The notes beneath the pieces are model-generated. The model ran no database searches. It was not told where the DNA came from and saw only the letters and a list, made by a program, of their open reading frames with translations. From Breznakiella homolactica (GTDB lineage Bacteria; Spirochaetota; Spirochaetia; Treponematales; Breznakiellaceae): a DNA stretch of 64,000 bases. The stretch lies in contig NZ_CP067089.2 in NCBI RefSeq assembly GCF_016616095.2, forward strand, positions 806,001-870,000, given 5' to 3'. Shown here in pieces: positions 43,617 through 53,157 of this stretch. Position 1 is the stretch's first letter. Each line of letters starts with the position of its first letter. A program made the translations under genes and the position numbers.

Positions 43617-44543
43617 TTGCATACTATTTCAGTTGAAAACGGGTCTGTTCTGCTGGACGGGGCGTATTTTCTGGCCAAAGGGCTGCGGTGTTCCAATGGG
43701 CTGTATTCTGATGCCGCTGCGGATGACCTTGTCAGCCAGCTTGGGGTATATACGGCCCACGGCCTCAATTGTATAAGCGTTTTTATAATGGGCAACCGTT
43801 TCGGCAATGTCATGGGGTATCACCCAGACGGGACCCTGAACCATACGTACACGCAGCGGCTGGAACGGATAATAGAGGCCGCTGACCGGCTGAAGATGAT
43901 GGTTATTGTTGGCTGCCTGTATTGGGGCGAGAGTGAAGCTAAATACGATTCCTGGACCCAGAAAGAGGCGGAACGGGCGGTATACGAAACGGCGCTCTGG
44001 CTCCGAACCAAAGGTTATACCAATGTCATCATAGATGTAGACAATGAAGGGATGGCCCTGGCCCAGAAGGGATTTGACAACCGGGCCCTGGTTGTTTCGG
44101 CAAAGTCGGCATATCCTTCGTGCCCCGTAGCGACAAACTTCATAGGCCTTCCGCCGGAAGAGGCTGATCTGGGACTGCACTTCAGCGATAAAGCCCCGGG
44201 AAAACCCTATATTGAATCCGAGGGTGTTCCCGAAAACGCCCCCGGCGGTTACTGGGTAAAATACTCCCGCTTTGAAGACCCCGGCAATACCTACCGGCGG
44301 GCGGACGTTTTAAATTACAACCACATCGGTATTTATACGGATGAGATGAAGACGGACCAGATAAACCGGACCATGGCGCATCTGGAACGGGGATACGGCT
44401 ACATGCTGGCTTCGACCTGGCTCCAGGCCGTGCCGCCCTTCGGGCCCAATCACACCCTGGGAGGCTACGGTACCGAAACCGACCCGGGAATACGCTGGTG
44501 GGCAGAGTTTATTCTCAACCGGTACGGGCCGTATTCAAAATGA
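43617..44543 (+). CDS. Glycoside-hydrolase-like TIM-barrel protein (GH5-like), cytoplasmic
   Basis: The 308-residue protein looks like a (beta/alpha)8 glycosidase of the GH5/clan A kind. It has YLKAADRL-type helices followed by MMVIVGCLYWGESEAKYDSW, a possible acid/base Glu in VIIDVDNEGMA, and a possible nucleophile Glu in KPYIESEGVPEN. C-terminal aromatic residues line a barrel end (LASTWLQAVPPFGP). No signal peptide is present, so it acts inside the cell. The start is a TTG at 43617, 8 nt after GGAGGG; the longer frame from 43542 runs through the operator palindrome and is rejected. The stop overlaps the next ATG. The exact GH family and substrate are unknown. Confidence 0.75.
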   Translation: MHTISVENGSVLLDGAYFLAKGLRCSNGLYSDAAADDLVSQLGVYTAHGLNCISVFIMGNRFGNVMGYHPDGTLNHTYTQRLERIIEAADRLKMMVIVGCLYWGESEAKYDSWTQKEAERAVYETALWLRTKGYTNVIIDVDNEGMALAQKGFDNRALVVSAKSAYPSCPVATNFIGLPPEEADLGLHFSDKAPGKPYIESEGVPENAPGGYWVKYSRFEDPGNTYRRADVLNYNHIGIYTDEMKTDQINRTMAHLERGYGYMLASTWLQAVPPFGPNHTLGGYGTETDPGIRWWAEFILNRYGPYSK

Positions 44544-45355
44544 AACAGCTGGCGGTCAGCAGTTTTGCCTACCGGTACAACATCGGCTTCGATGGTTTTG
44601 CGTCGCCGCGGCCGCTAACCGCGGAGAACTTTCTGCGGCGGGCAGGGGATTTAGGCTTTCAGGGTGTTCAGATCTGCGAAAATCTTGGCATTGCAAAAAT
44701 GTCCCGGGAAGAACTTCTCCGTATAAAGGAACTCGCCCGGGAACTGGGACTGTTTATCGAAGTCGGCATGAACGGGGCGGAAAAGGAAAACCTGCTTCTG
44801 CACCGTGAAATCGCGGAAACCCTGGGCTCAGATTTTGTCCGGGTTGTTCTCGGAGGAAAATCCCGCAAGACCGAAGCAGAAGCCGCCGAGGCGTCAAAAG
44901 GGTTCACCTATACAATTGGTTCGGTGCTGCCCCTTTTTAAGCAGAGTAAAATACGGATCGGCATGGAAAACCATTTCGATCTTCCCACCCGCTGGCTCAA
45001 AGCTATTGCGGATGCCGTCAATGATGAGTATCTGGGACTCATCCTGGATACCACCAACTGCATCCATTTTCTGGAACGCCCGGAGGAAGCCCTGGAAATA
45101 TGCAGGGGCCGTATCGTGTCGGTTCACCTGAAGGATTATTCCGTAAAAAAAATTGAAGCCGGCCATTGTATCAGCGGTACGGTTCTACTGGACGGGGAAC
45201 TGTCTGTTCAGCCGTTCCTGGATGCCTGTGACTCCATTGTGATGGAGATGACCATACGCCGCCCTGAGGGCTTTACGGCGGACCAGATACTTCAATGGGA
45301 AGATGAAGCCGTGGCCGTCAGCGCCGGCAGATTGATGGACTGTGTAAAACGGTAA
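44540..45355 (+). CDS. Sugar phosphate isomerase/epimerase-like TIM barrel (copy 1)
   Basis: AP-endonuclease-2/xylose-isomerase-like TIM barrel, 271 residues. It shows LAVSSFAYRYNIGFDG, GFQGVQICENLGIAKM, RIGMENHFDLPTRWL (metal-ligand Glu and His region), LGLILDTTNCIHFL (Asp) and SVHLKDYSVKK (His/Asp). Such enzymes isomerise or epimerise sugars or act on inositols. The ATG at 44540 overlaps the previous stop (ATGA), favoured over the frame start at 44498. It is the first of three related barrels in this operon, though the sequences are clearly divergent, so successive steps in one pathway are more likely than recent duplication. Confidence 0.88.
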   Translation: MKQLAVSSFAYRYNIGFDGFASPRPLTAENFLRRAGDLGFQGVQICENLGIAKMSREELLRIKELARELGLFIEVGMNGAEKENLLLHREIAETLGSDFVRVVLGGKSRKTEAEAAEASKGFTYTIGSVLPLFKQSKIRIGMENHFDLPTRWLKAIADAVNDEYLGLILDTTNCIHFLERPEEALEICRGRIVSVHLKDYSVKKIEAGHCISGTVLLDGELSVQPFLDACDSIVMEMTIRRPEGFTADQILQWEDEAVAVSAGRLMDCVKR

Positions 45356-45388
45356 GTCCGGAATTACGAAAATACGGAGGAAGCTGCG

Positions 45389-46360
45389 ATGAATAAAATT
45401 GCCATTATTTCAAGTTTTCTGGGGGCCATTAAAAACCGGTATATAAATTACCAGGAAGACAGATCCCTGGAGGAGAAGTTCAAAATCGCCTCAGCCGTTA
45501 CGGGATTATCCGGGTTTGAACTGTGCTACCCCCAGGATTTCGGTGACATTACACTTCTGCAGTCCCTGCTTAAGGAATATTCCCTGGGAGTGTCGGCGGT
45601 CAATTTCCGTTCACGGCGGACAGGGCAGTGGATGCGGGGGTCATTTTCCTCCGCCAGCAAGGATGAACGGGACGAAGTCGTGGAGGATCTTAAAAAGGCC
45701 ATGGATACCGCCGCGGCGATGGGCTGCGGCAGGATTACCACCTGTCCGCTCAATGAAGGACACGACTATATCTTCGAAATGGATTACACCAGGGCATACG
45801 ATTACTTTGAGGACAGTATCGCCCGGGCCGCCGGCCACAACCCCGGAATAAAAATCAGCATCGAATACAAATGGAACGATCCCCGGGCCCGGTGCTTTTT
45901 CGGAAACGCCGGCGAAACGCTGGCATTCTGCCAGCGGCTGGATCTGGACAATGTCGGTGTCACCCTGGATTTCGGCCACGCCATCCAAGCCGGAGAGCGG
46001 CCAGCCCAGTCGGCGGCCATGCTCGCGCGGGCCAATAAACTCTTCTACGTCCATATCAACGACAACGATAAAATCTGGGACTGGGACATGCTCCCGGGGG
46101 CGTACAACTTCTGGGATTTTATAGAGTTCTTCTATTACCTGAACAGACTGGGGTACAAGGATTGGTTTGCCATGGATATCTTCCCCAAGGAAGCCGACAT
46201 GGCCAGCCACTTCAGTACCGCGGTAAAGGTAACCGAAAAGCTGTTTGATTTTTCGCAGAAACTTGATGAAAAGGAAATATCCCGCTTGTTTGAAAAGAGA
46301 GATCCAACTTTATCCATGGAATACTTGTATTCCTTAATTAATATGGGCGCTGAAAAATAG
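45389..46360 (+). CDS. Sugar phosphate isomerase/epimerase-like TIM barrel (copy 2)
   Basis: Second xylose-isomerase-like barrel, 323 residues. Metal-site features: IKISIEYKWNDPRARC (Glu), VGVTLDFGHAIQAGERP (Asp and His), LFYVHINDNDKIWDWDML (His, Asp) and WFAMDIFPKE at the last strand. The pattern resembles rhamnose/erythrulose-type isomerases or inosose-isomerase relatives. AATACGGAGGAAGC precedes the ATG. It lies 33 bp after copy 1 and 12 bp before the binding-protein gene. The C-terminal 40 residues are an extra helical tail. Confidence 0.88.
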   Translation: MNKIAIISSFLGAIKNRYINYQEDRSLEEKFKIASAVTGLSGFELCYPQDFGDITLLQSLLKEYSLGVSAVNFRSRRTGQWMRGSFSSASKDERDEVVEDLKKAMDTAAAMGCGRITTCPLNEGHDYIFEMDYTRAYDYFEDSIARAAGHNPGIKISIEYKWNDPRARCFFGNAGETLAFCQRLDLDNVGVTLDFGHAIQAGERPAQSAAMLARANKLFYVHINDNDKIWDWDMLPGAYNFWDFIEFFYYLNRLGYKDWFAMDIFPKEADMASHFSTAVKVTEKLFDFSQKLDEKEISRLFEKRDPTLSMEYLYSLINMGAEK

Positions 46361-46372
46361 GAGGTACCTGTG

Positions 46373-47755
46373 ATGAAAAAAATAATTTCCGGCATAGTTA
46401 TTTTGACCGTGGTGCTGAGTCTGGGGTTAGCATCGTGTTCAAAATCATCGTCTTCAGAGACGTCGGAACCGCGCACACCCATTTCGATTGCGTGGCTTAA
46501 CATGAAACCCAACGATACCATCGATCCGGTTACGGGAATAACCTACAAAGGCAGTTACGCCTTTAAAGAATTGCTGGAAAAGAAAATTCCCGAGGTAAGC
46601 ATTTCTTTTGTGGCAATTCCCAACGAAAACTGGATACAGAAAATGGAAACCACCCTGACCACCGGGGAAGCCGATATCGGCTGGTACACCAACCAGATCC
46701 AGGCTTCGAAATGGTTTGTGGACAGCAGAACTATGATGGCCAATGACCCAGCGTTTACCGAAGCGGATTTTGAGAAAACCTTTACGGAGCCGGCAAAATT
46801 TTACACCCGGTATCATACCTTCGATGATCCCAAAAACACCGGGGCAATCTACGGGCTGCCCTACGATATCGGCGCGTATTATATAATGTACGATAAGAAG
46901 CTCCTTGAGGACTGGGGTATTACCCCGCCGAGCCAGACCGCTACATTTGACGAGCTCCTGGCCATCGCACAGAAAACCACCGGCATCAACCCGAAGACCG
47001 GCAAACAGAATTACGGTACCTATATCCAGCCCCGCTGGTCGGAATGGCTCGGAGTCGGCGCCGATATCTACCACGCAATATCTATTCCGGATATGGACAT
47101 AAATAAACTCGACATTGCCAAAGACGTTGAGTACATCAAGGACAGCCCGGAAGTTCTGAAGTATTTCACCATCCTGCAGGAACTCATTAAATGCGCTCCT
47201 CCCGGTGCCGTAACCCAGACCGGTGCTGAAAACTGGCTCACCCCGGACAATAACATCGCGGTTATGTTTGACACAAGCAAAACCCAGGCGTATTACAGCT
47301 ATGTTGTTGCCAATGACAAATCCGTGATGGACCGTTTCATTCCGATTTACCTGCCCAAGGGAAAACAGAACGTATCCGGATTCCCTGAGGTACACCACGT
47401 GGCAATAGCCCAGACATCAAAGAACCAGGAACTGGCCTGGAAGGTCATCAAGACGATTGCCACGGATAAGGATGTCCTGAACCTTATCTTTACGAACTAC
47501 GCCTTGGGAAATGTGCCGGCGCTGGCTGATACATCGGGACTTGAGATTATGAAGGACAAGTTTTCCAATGACCGGTACCAGGAACGCCTGACCAGCACCT
47601 TCATCACCGATGATTACTGGTACTGGCGGGGACCGATCCAAGGTGTGTTCAGCGATCTCTATGTGGGCAAACTGACACCGGAGCAGGCCCGGGCAAAATT
47701 TTACAACGATACAGTCAAGTGGATCAGTGACAAGAAACTGCAGTCCGGGAAATAA
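46373..47755 (+). CDS. Extracellular sugar-binding lipoprotein (family 1)
   Basis: Solute-binding subunit of the third CUT1 importer, 460 residues. The signal is a lipoprotein type, VLSLGLASCSKSS, with Cys near residue 23. The mature part contains ISIAWLNMKPNDTIDP, YGLPYDIGAYYIMYDKKLLE and SVMDRFIPIYLPKGK. AGGAGGT lies 8 nt before the ATG at 46373; a GTG one codon earlier is an alternative. An unusually long stem-loop follows the stop (47775-47829). The order downstream is MalG-type before MalF-type permease, the reverse of the other sugar operons here. Confidence 0.95.
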   Translation: MKKIISGIVILTVVLSLGLASCSKSSSSETSEPRTPISIAWLNMKPNDTIDPVTGITYKGSYAFKELLEKKIPEVSISFVAIPNENWIQKMETTLTTGEADIGWYTNQIQASKWFVDSRTMMANDPAFTEADFEKTFTEPAKFYTRYHTFDDPKNTGAIYGLPYDIGAYYIMYDKKLLEDWGITPPSQTATFDELLAIAQKTTGINPKTGKQNYGTYIQPRWSEWLGVGADIYHAISIPDMDINKLDIAKDVEYIKDSPEVLKYFTILQELIKCAPPGAVTQTGAENWLTPDNNIAVMFDTSKTQAYYSYVVANDKSVMDRFIPIYLPKGKQNVSGFPEVHHVAIAQTSKNQELAWKVIKTIATDKDVLNLIFTNYALGNVPALADTSGLEIMKDKFSNDRYQERLTSTFITDDYWYWRGPIQGVFSDLYVGKLTPEQARAKFYNDTVKWISDKKLQSGK

Positions 47756-47774
47756 TCCCGCCGGATAACCGGAT

Positions 47775-47829
47775 AATCTGCCGCTCGTACGGATCCGCTC
47801 CGAAGCGTCCGTACACGCGGCGGCAGATT
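47775..47829 (+). other. Intercistronic stem-loop between binding-protein and permease genes
   Basis: AATCTGCCGC (47775-47784) pairs with GCGGCAGATT (47820-47829); inside it GTACGGA pairs with TCCGTAC. No T-run follows. The structure can stabilise the upstream mRNA or slow ribosomes and polymerase. Confidence 0.65.
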
Positions 47830-47852
47830 CAGAATCTTATGGGGGTGACGGT

Positions 47853-48707
47853 ATGAAAAGAAAAAAAGCAATTCCGGTATATATGGTTGTGTACTATATT
47901 TTCCTGTGCCTTGCGGTGGTAATTGTACTTATTCCGTTTATCTGGATGCTGTCGGCAAGTTTTGACAGGATAAACAGTTATGAACTGCCGTACCCCCCGC
48001 GTTTTATTCCGGCAAACCCTTCGCTGTTCAATTACCAGCTGGTGATAAAGAACCTTAATATCATCCAGTATATGTTCAACACCGTTATTGTGGTAATCAT
48101 CAGCCTCGCGCTCCAGCTCATTCTGGCGCCCCTGGCGGGGTTCGCGTTTTCCAAGGGAACCTTTCCCCTTAAGATGCTCCTGCTGACACTGGTTCTGTCG
48201 AATATGATGGTACCCATCGAAACGAAAATACTGCCTATGTATCAGATGATAAAAGGCATGGGCCTTTCCAATACGTACCTGGGCATTGCCCTGCCGGCGG
48301 TTTTAACCAACGGTTTCTTTATCTTTCTGATGAAGAAATTCTGTGACGACCTTCCCAATGAACTGCTGGAATCCGGAACTCTGGACGGTGCCAGCCGGCT
48401 GCGGATTTACCTCCAGATTTACCTTCCCCTCATGGGACCCGGCCTGGCAACTTTGGCGGTACTGGATGTCATGAATGTCTGGAACGATCTGCTCTGGCCC
48501 ATGATTGTGGTCAATAAAATTGAGATGTTTACCATTCAAGCCGGTCTGGCTATGTTTTCCAGCGGCGGGGATGCCGTTGCCGTCAGCAAGCATGCCGGTA
48601 TGGCTACCGCAGCGTCGGTTCTATCGATAATACCGCTGGCTTTGGTTTTCATATTTCTGCAGAAGTACATTGTGCAGAGTATTGCCGTATCAGGGATTAA
48701 ACAGTAA
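47853..48707 (+). CDS. CUT1 sugar ABC importer permease, MalG type
   Basis: Permease of 284 residues with about six helices. The EAA-type loop is NELLESGTLDGASRLRIYLQ followed by IYLPLM, and the terminus QKYIVQSIAVSGIKQ is MalG-like. GGGGGTGACGGT precedes the ATG. It directly follows the binding-protein gene and its stem-loop and precedes the MalF-type permease by 27 bp. The order is inverted compared with the other three CUT1 operons in the window. Confidence 0.94.
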   Translation: MKRKKAIPVYMVVYYIFLCLAVVIVLIPFIWMLSASFDRINSYELPYPPRFIPANPSLFNYQLVIKNLNIIQYMFNTVIVVIISLALQLILAPLAGFAFSKGTFPLKMLLLTLVLSNMMVPIETKILPMYQMIKGMGLSNTYLGIALPAVLTNGFFIFLMKKFCDDLPNELLESGTLDGASRLRIYLQIYLPLMGPGLATLAVLDVMNVWNDLLWPMIVVNKIEMFTIQAGLAMFSSGGDAVAVSKHAGMATAASVLSIIPLALVFIFLQKYIVQSIAVSGIKQ

Positions 48708-48734
48708 TTCCGTTTTACTTTGGGAGTGTAATGT

Positions 48735-49628
48735 ATGATCACAGGTAAATCGAAAATAGCACGGACCCTGAGGGTGCAATGGAGCTGGTATGTGTTTATC
48801 CTGGTAGCCATACTGGGAACCATAGTTTTTAATTTCATTCCTATTATTGTTAATATCATTGAATCCCTGAAAAACAGCAGCGGCAGATATATAGGCCTGG
48901 TAAACTATAAAATACTTTTTATGGATCCTCTGTTCCGTATTTCCATTGTCAATGTTGTGTATATGGGGATACTCACCCTGATCCTGAATATTCCTCTGGC
49001 CTTTTTATTCGCGAATATGCTAAACCGGATTACCAAGGGCAAGAATATTTTTAAAGTTTCATTCCTGCTGCCAATGATCATGTCCATCGTTTCGGTGGCC
49101 TTGATATTCAAATTCATCTTCAGCGCCGACCCGAACGGCCTGATGAATATAGTACTCAGATCCCTGGGCTTCCAGCCCCTCAAGTGGTTTTCATCACCCC
49201 AGACCGCCAGGGAAACAGTGGTTATCATGAATACCTGGAAAAACCTGGGGTATAATGTCATTCTATTTTTCGCGGGGCTGCAGAATATCCCGGCGGAGCT
49301 GTACGAAGCGGCATCCATCGACGGGGGCAATGAATACCATAAGCTGCGGTACATAACACTTCCCAGTTCGCGGAATACCTTCATCTTCGTGTATATTACT
49401 ACCACTATTAATGTCCTGAAAAAGTTTTCCGATGTGTACGCCATTTCGGGACAGTACGGCGACCCCGGCAATTCGCTCCTGACGGTGATTCTGTATATTT
49501 ACCGTAAATCATTTGCAACTACCACCCATACCGATGTGGGTGTAGGGTCAGCCGCTTCCGTGGTTCTGCTGATAATAATCCTGATTATTACCGCAATAAA
49601 CTTACGGGTTTCAGAAAAAAAAGAATAA
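48735..49628 (+). CDS. CUT1 sugar ABC importer permease, MalF type
   Basis: Permease of 297 residues with six predicted helices. The coupling loop is AELYEAASIDGGNEYHKLRY followed by ITLPSS, the expected EAA motif. TTGGGAGTGTA precedes the ATG. With the preceding gene it makes the membrane part of the importer. The stop is 126 bp before the GntR-type regulator, the longest gap in the operon, but no operator-like palindrome or clear terminator is seen there, so read-through is likely. Confidence 0.94.
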   Translation: MITGKSKIARTLRVQWSWYVFILVAILGTIVFNFIPIIVNIIESLKNSSGRYIGLVNYKILFMDPLFRISIVNVVYMGILTLILNIPLAFLFANMLNRITKGKNIFKVSFLLPMIMSIVSVALIFKFIFSADPNGLMNIVLRSLGFQPLKWFSSPQTARETVVIMNTWKNLGYNVILFFAGLQNIPAELYEAASIDGGNEYHKLRYITLPSSRNTFIFVYITTTINVLKKFSDVYAISGQYGDPGNSLLTVILYIYRKSFATTTHTDVGVGSAASVVLLIIILIITAINLRVSEKKE

Positions 49629-49754
49629 TGGGAGACGTAATTCTATAAAACAAAGAATTGAATATTTTATCTGTTTTACTTATGGTAAACAGGAAAAAAT
49701 CTGAAATAATTCCGGTATCCGCTTTGCGGCGGTACCCAGGAAAAAGGTTATAGT

Positions 49755-50402
49755 ATGAAAAGCAGTATTTTAACACAGAAAGCATACGGACTCATAAAAG
49801 AAAAAATACTGACCCTGGAAATAAAACCGCACCAGCGTATTATGGAAAACGAACTGGCGGAAGATTTTGAAATCAGCCGTACACCGGTCAGGGAGGCTAT
49901 TAAGCAGCTTATGAGTGAAGGGTTTATCATCAATATCCCGCATCAGGGCTATTACTGCGTAGCCCTGTCCTTAAAGGAAATCGATGAAATTATCGATGTG
50001 CGGCTGTCCCTGGAAACCCTGGCGCTGAAAACTTCTCTGAAAAACGGGTTTACCCCGGAGCAGCTTGGGATTCTGCAGAATCTCACCAATGAGTTTGAAA
50101 ACAGTGTGGTCTCCGGGGACTCATCGAAAATAAATCTGCTGGACAGCGAGTTTCACCGCACACTGTATGAGTTTTCCGGAAACCAGATGCTGATTAAGTT
50201 TCTGCGGGACATCGAAGATTATATGACCATTGTTCGGAACATGGAGCTTTACGGCCTCGGGGTAGCCAAGGGCAACCTGGCGCTTCCGGACCATAAAAAC
50301 ATACTGAAAGCCTTGCAGGAAAACGATGAAGAAGAAGCCATACGCAGCCTTGAACACAATATTAACCAAATGAGGATAAACATATCCTCGTCAAGACTGT
50401 AA
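49755..50402 (+). CDS. GntR-family transcriptional regulator, FadR (FCD) type
   Basis: Regulator of 215 residues. The GntR winged helix is at residues 1-70 (MENELAEDFEISRTPVREAI, then LMSEGFIINIPHQG). A C-terminal all-helical FCD domain follows, with the metal/ligand residues expected in LLDSEFHRTLYEFSGNQ and LPDHKNILKALQENDEEEAI. FCD regulators sense organic or sugar acids and bind GTATAC-containing palindromes. Three AGTATACT cores lie at the operon promoter (43534-43584), making autoregulation of this operon likely. AGGAAAAAGG precedes the ATG. It sits in mid-operon between transport and catabolic genes. Confidence 0.94.
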   Translation: MKSSILTQKAYGLIKEKILTLEIKPHQRIMENELAEDFEISRTPVREAIKQLMSEGFIINIPHQGYYCVALSLKEIDEIIDVRLSLETLALKTSLKNGFTPEQLGILQNLTNEFENSVVSGDSSKINLLDSEFHRTLYEFSGNQMLIKFLRDIEDYMTIVRNMELYGLGVAKGNLALPDHKNILKALQENDEEEAIRSLEHNINQMRINISSSRL

Positions 50403-50419
50403 TAAATCCGGAGAGTACC

Positions 50420-51337
50420 ATGAAAGATTCAATCCATAAATATTTTAAAGTCGGCCTGATTGCGTTTATGGCATATCCGCGCTGTATTAAGGGAGACGAT
50501 CCCGATTATCTGGACATCATCAGGAAAATCGCCTATGACGATTATTTTGACGCCATCGAGGTTTCCTGGTGCAAGGATTCCGCAGCCAGGGCCGCTTCCG
50601 CGGGAATACTGGAGCAGGCCCACATGACGGTATGTTACGGTGCCCAGCCCCGGCTTCTTACCACGGGGATGAACGCCAATGCCATTGATGAAAAAGAAAG
50701 ACAAATGGCGGAGGCTACACTTATTGCGGCGGTTGACGAAGCGGAAGAAGTCGGCGCCCGGGGGATAGCTTTTCTGTCCGGCAAATGGCAGGAGGCAGCC
50801 AGGGACCAGGCCTACGCCCAGCTTTTAAAAACCACCCGGAACGTATGCGATTACGCAAAAAAGAAAAACATGTTCGTGGAACTTGAGGTTTTTGATTTCG
50901 ATATTGCCAAGGCATCCCTCATCGGCCCCGCGCCGTACGCCGCTCAGTTTGCCGCGGATATACGGACAACCCACAGTAACTTCGGTCTTCTCATCGACCT
51001 TTCCCATATTCCCATGACCTACGAAACCCCGGAATTTGTCGTCCGGACCCTCAGACCGTATCTTACCCATTTCCATATCGGAAATACGGTTATAAAAAGC
51101 AGGGACACCGAGGGATACGGCGATGAACACCAGCGGTTCGGGTTTCCCGGAAGCGAGAACGATACCGAACAGGTCCTGGATTTCCTCAGGGTTCTGCGGA
51201 ATGAGGGATTCTTCAATGCGAAAAACCCCTATGTTTTATCCTTTGAAGTAAAACCATGGAAAGATGAGGATCCCGACGCGGTGGTGGCCAATGCGAAACG
51301 GGTGCTGAACCGTGCCTGGGCCTTGCTGGAAGATTAG
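50420..51337 (+). CDS. Sugar phosphate isomerase/epimerase-like TIM barrel (copy 3)
   Basis: Third xylose-isomerase-like barrel, 305 residues. Notable segments: YDDYFDAIEVSWCKDSAAR, ARGIAFLSGKWQEAARDQ, KKNMFVELEVFDFDIAKA (Glu), FGLLIDLSHIPMTYETP (Asp, His), LTHFHIGNTVIKSRDTEGYG (His) and VLSFEVKPWKDEDP at the final strand (Glu). The Glu/His/Asp set for one or two metal ions is visible. GGAGAG precedes the ATG. It follows the regulator gene by 17 bp and precedes the dehydrogenase gene by 9 bp. The substrate is unknown; the neighbouring dehydrogenase and transketolase suggest an uncommon sugar or inositol-like compound. Confidence 0.87.
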   Translation: MKDSIHKYFKVGLIAFMAYPRCIKGDDPDYLDIIRKIAYDDYFDAIEVSWCKDSAARAASAGILEQAHMTVCYGAQPRLLTTGMNANAIDEKERQMAEATLIAAVDEAEEVGARGIAFLSGKWQEAARDQAYAQLLKTTRNVCDYAKKKNMFVELEVFDFDIAKASLIGPAPYAAQFAADIRTTHSNFGLLIDLSHIPMTYETPEFVVRTLRPYLTHFHIGNTVIKSRDTEGYGDEHQRFGFPGSENDTEQVLDFLRVLRNEGFFNAKNPYVLSFEVKPWKDEDPDAVVANAKRVLNRAWALLED

Positions 51338-51346
51338 GAGTGTATC

Positions 51347-52300
51347 ATGAAGATTGTTATTCTCGACGGCTATACGGAAAACCCCGGAGATTTAAGCTGG
51401 GACGGATTTACGTCATTGGGTGAATTAACGGTATACGACAGGACCCCGGCGGAAAAAATTGCTGAACGGATTGGGGACAGTGAGATTGTCATTCTCAATA
51501 AAACACCCATCACCCGGGAAATCCTCAGCTCCTGTCCGGGAATTAAATATATCGGCGTCCTGGCGACAGGGTACAATGTGGTCGATACTGCCGCGGCAAA
51601 AGAAAAAAATATTATTGTAAGCAACATTCCGACCTATGGAACAGCGGCGGTTGCCCAGATGGTGTTTGCCCTGCTTCTGGAAATCTGCCACCATGTGGGA
51701 GCCCATTCGGAGGCGGTTCACCGGGGAGACTGGACGAATAATCCCGATTGGTGTTTCTGGAATTACCCGCTGATCGAACTGGCCGGCAAAACCATGGGCA
51801 TCATCGGCTTCGGACGTATCGGGCAAAACACCGCAAAGATTGCCCGGGCATTGGGCATGAAAGTTATTGCCTATGACGCAAATATAATCGAATCCGCCAG
51901 GGAATACGGAGAATACGTGACCCTGGATGAGCTTTTCCGGCAGTCCGATGTACTATCCCTGCACTGTCCGCTGCTTCCCTCCACCGAGGGTATTATCAGC
52001 AGGGAAAGCATCGCAAAAATGAAGGACGGGGTAATCCTGATAAACACATCCCGGGGCCCCTTGATTGCAGAACAGGATTTGGCTGACGCGCTTGATTCCG
52101 GCAAGGTATACGCCGCCGCCGTGGATGTGGTCTCGAAGGAACCGATCAGCGCGGATAACCCTCTGCTGACCGCAAAGAACTGCTTTATTACCCCCCATAT
52201 TGCGTGGGCTCCAAAGGAAAGCCGTCAGAGGTTAATGGATATTGCCGTCGAAAACGTAAAGGCTTTTCTCGGCGGCAGCCCCGTCAATGTGGTAAACTGA
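51347..52300 (+). CDS. D-2-hydroxyacid dehydrogenase (glycerate/hydroxypyruvate type)
   Basis: NAD(P)-dependent D-isomer-specific dehydrogenase, 317 residues. Rossmann motif GIIGFGRIGQNTAK, then catalytic Arg in INTSRGPLI, Glu in VVSKEPISADN and His in ITPHIAWAPKES; the Ser/Gly loop HCPLLPSTEGII is also typical. The protein interconverts a 2-keto acid and D-hydroxy acid such as hydroxypyruvate/glycerate. TAGGAGTGTATC lies upstream of the ATG. It lies in a catabolic stretch between a TIM-barrel enzyme and split transketolase, and could reduce a two- or three-carbon keto acid released in the pathway. Confidence 0.95.
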   Translation: MKIVILDGYTENPGDLSWDGFTSLGELTVYDRTPAEKIAERIGDSEIVILNKTPITREILSSCPGIKYIGVLATGYNVVDTAAAKEKNIIVSNIPTYGTAAVAQMVFALLLEICHHVGAHSEAVHRGDWTNNPDWCFWNYPLIELAGKTMGIIGFGRIGQNTAKIARALGMKVIAYDANIIESAREYGEYVTLDELFRQSDVLSLHCPLLPSTEGIISRESIAKMKDGVILINTSRGPLIAEQDLADALDSGKVYAAAVDVVSKEPISADNPLLTAKNCFITPHIAWAPKESRQRLMDIAVENVKAFLGGSPVNVVN

Positions 52301-52323
52301 CGGGTTACGGGAGGATGGATTGT

Positions 52324-53157
52324 ATGGGAATTTCTGAAGAAAGGGCAGGGTACCTCGAAAATCTCTGCAGGCAATTCAGAATCGATGTTATTACACAGCT
52401 TTATGCCGTTCAGACGGGCCACCCCGGAGGGTCCCTGTCGGTCTGCGAAATCCTGACGGCCCTGTATTTTGAAAAGGCCCGGAACAATCCACAGAATCCG
52501 AATGATCCCGGACGGGATAGAATTATTTTGAGCAAAGGCCACGCCGCCCCGATGCTGTACCGTATTCTGGCCGAAAGAGGATATTTTCCCGCGGATGATT
52601 TAAAAACACTGCGCCAGTTCGGCAGCCACTTACAGGGCCACCCCTGTTCCCATGGAACCAAGGGTGTGGAAGTTCCCACCGGCCCCCTGGGGCTTGGCCT
52701 CGGTGTCGCTGTCGGAAAAGCCCTGTCGCTGCAGCTGGATAAAAACCCCGCCTATGTGTACTGCATCCTTGGAGACGGAGAGCTGAACGAGGGAACGATC
52801 TGGGAATCAGCCATGAGCGCCAGCAAATTCAAACTGGACAACCTCATTGTAATCGTTGACCGTAATCACGTTCAGCTCGACGGGACCGACGAGGAAATCA
52901 TGCCTCTCCTGGATCTTGGGAAAAAATTTGATGCCTTCGGGTTCAGAACATTTTCCTGCGAAGGACACAGTATCGCAGATATCTGCGATACCATCGACCG
53001 GGCTAAAGATGTCCGATCCATGCCCAGTGTCATTATTGCGGAAACGGTGAAAGGCAAGGGTGTATCGTACATGGAAGGACAAAACGCCTGGCACGGTAAT
53101 CCCATAAACAGCCAGTATTTTGAACGGGCAATCAAAGAGCTGGAGGCAACACACTGA
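52324..53157 (+). CDS. Transketolase, N-terminal (TPP pyrophosphate-binding) subunit
   Basis: Half-size transketolase subunit, 277 residues, that binds the diphosphate of thiamine. Motifs: TGHPGGSLSVCEILTALYFE, LSKGHAAPMLY, LGDGELNEGTIWESAM (metal-binding GDG...N), then VDRNHVQLDGTDEEI and the C-terminal HGNPINSQYFERA. GGAGG is followed 9 nt later by the ATG at 52324; an in-frame ATG at 52315 abuts the site, and the longer frame from 52204 overlaps the previous gene. Split transketolases are common in sugar operons. The stop overlaps the next start by 1 bp, so the two halves are translated as a pair. Confidence 0.95.
   Translation: MGISEERAGYLENLCRQFRIDVITQLYAVQTGHPGGSLSVCEILTALYFEKARNNPQNPNDPGRDRIILSKGHAAPMLYRILAERGYFPADDLKTLRQFGSHLQGHPCSHGTKGVEVPTGPLGLGLGVAVGKALSLQLDKNPAYVYCILGDGELNEGTIWESAMSASKFKLDNLIVIVDRNHVQLDGTDEEIMPLLDLGKKFDAFGFRTFSCEGHSIADICDTIDRAKDVRSMPSVIIAETVKGKGVSYMEGQNAWHGNPINSQYFERAIKELEATH

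Noticed and set aside
52204-52323. A 40-residue N-terminal extension of the transketolase N-subunit
   Set aside because: It would overlap the dehydrogenase gene by about 97 bp, has no ribosome site and no family match; the ATG at 52324 has GGAGG at good distance.
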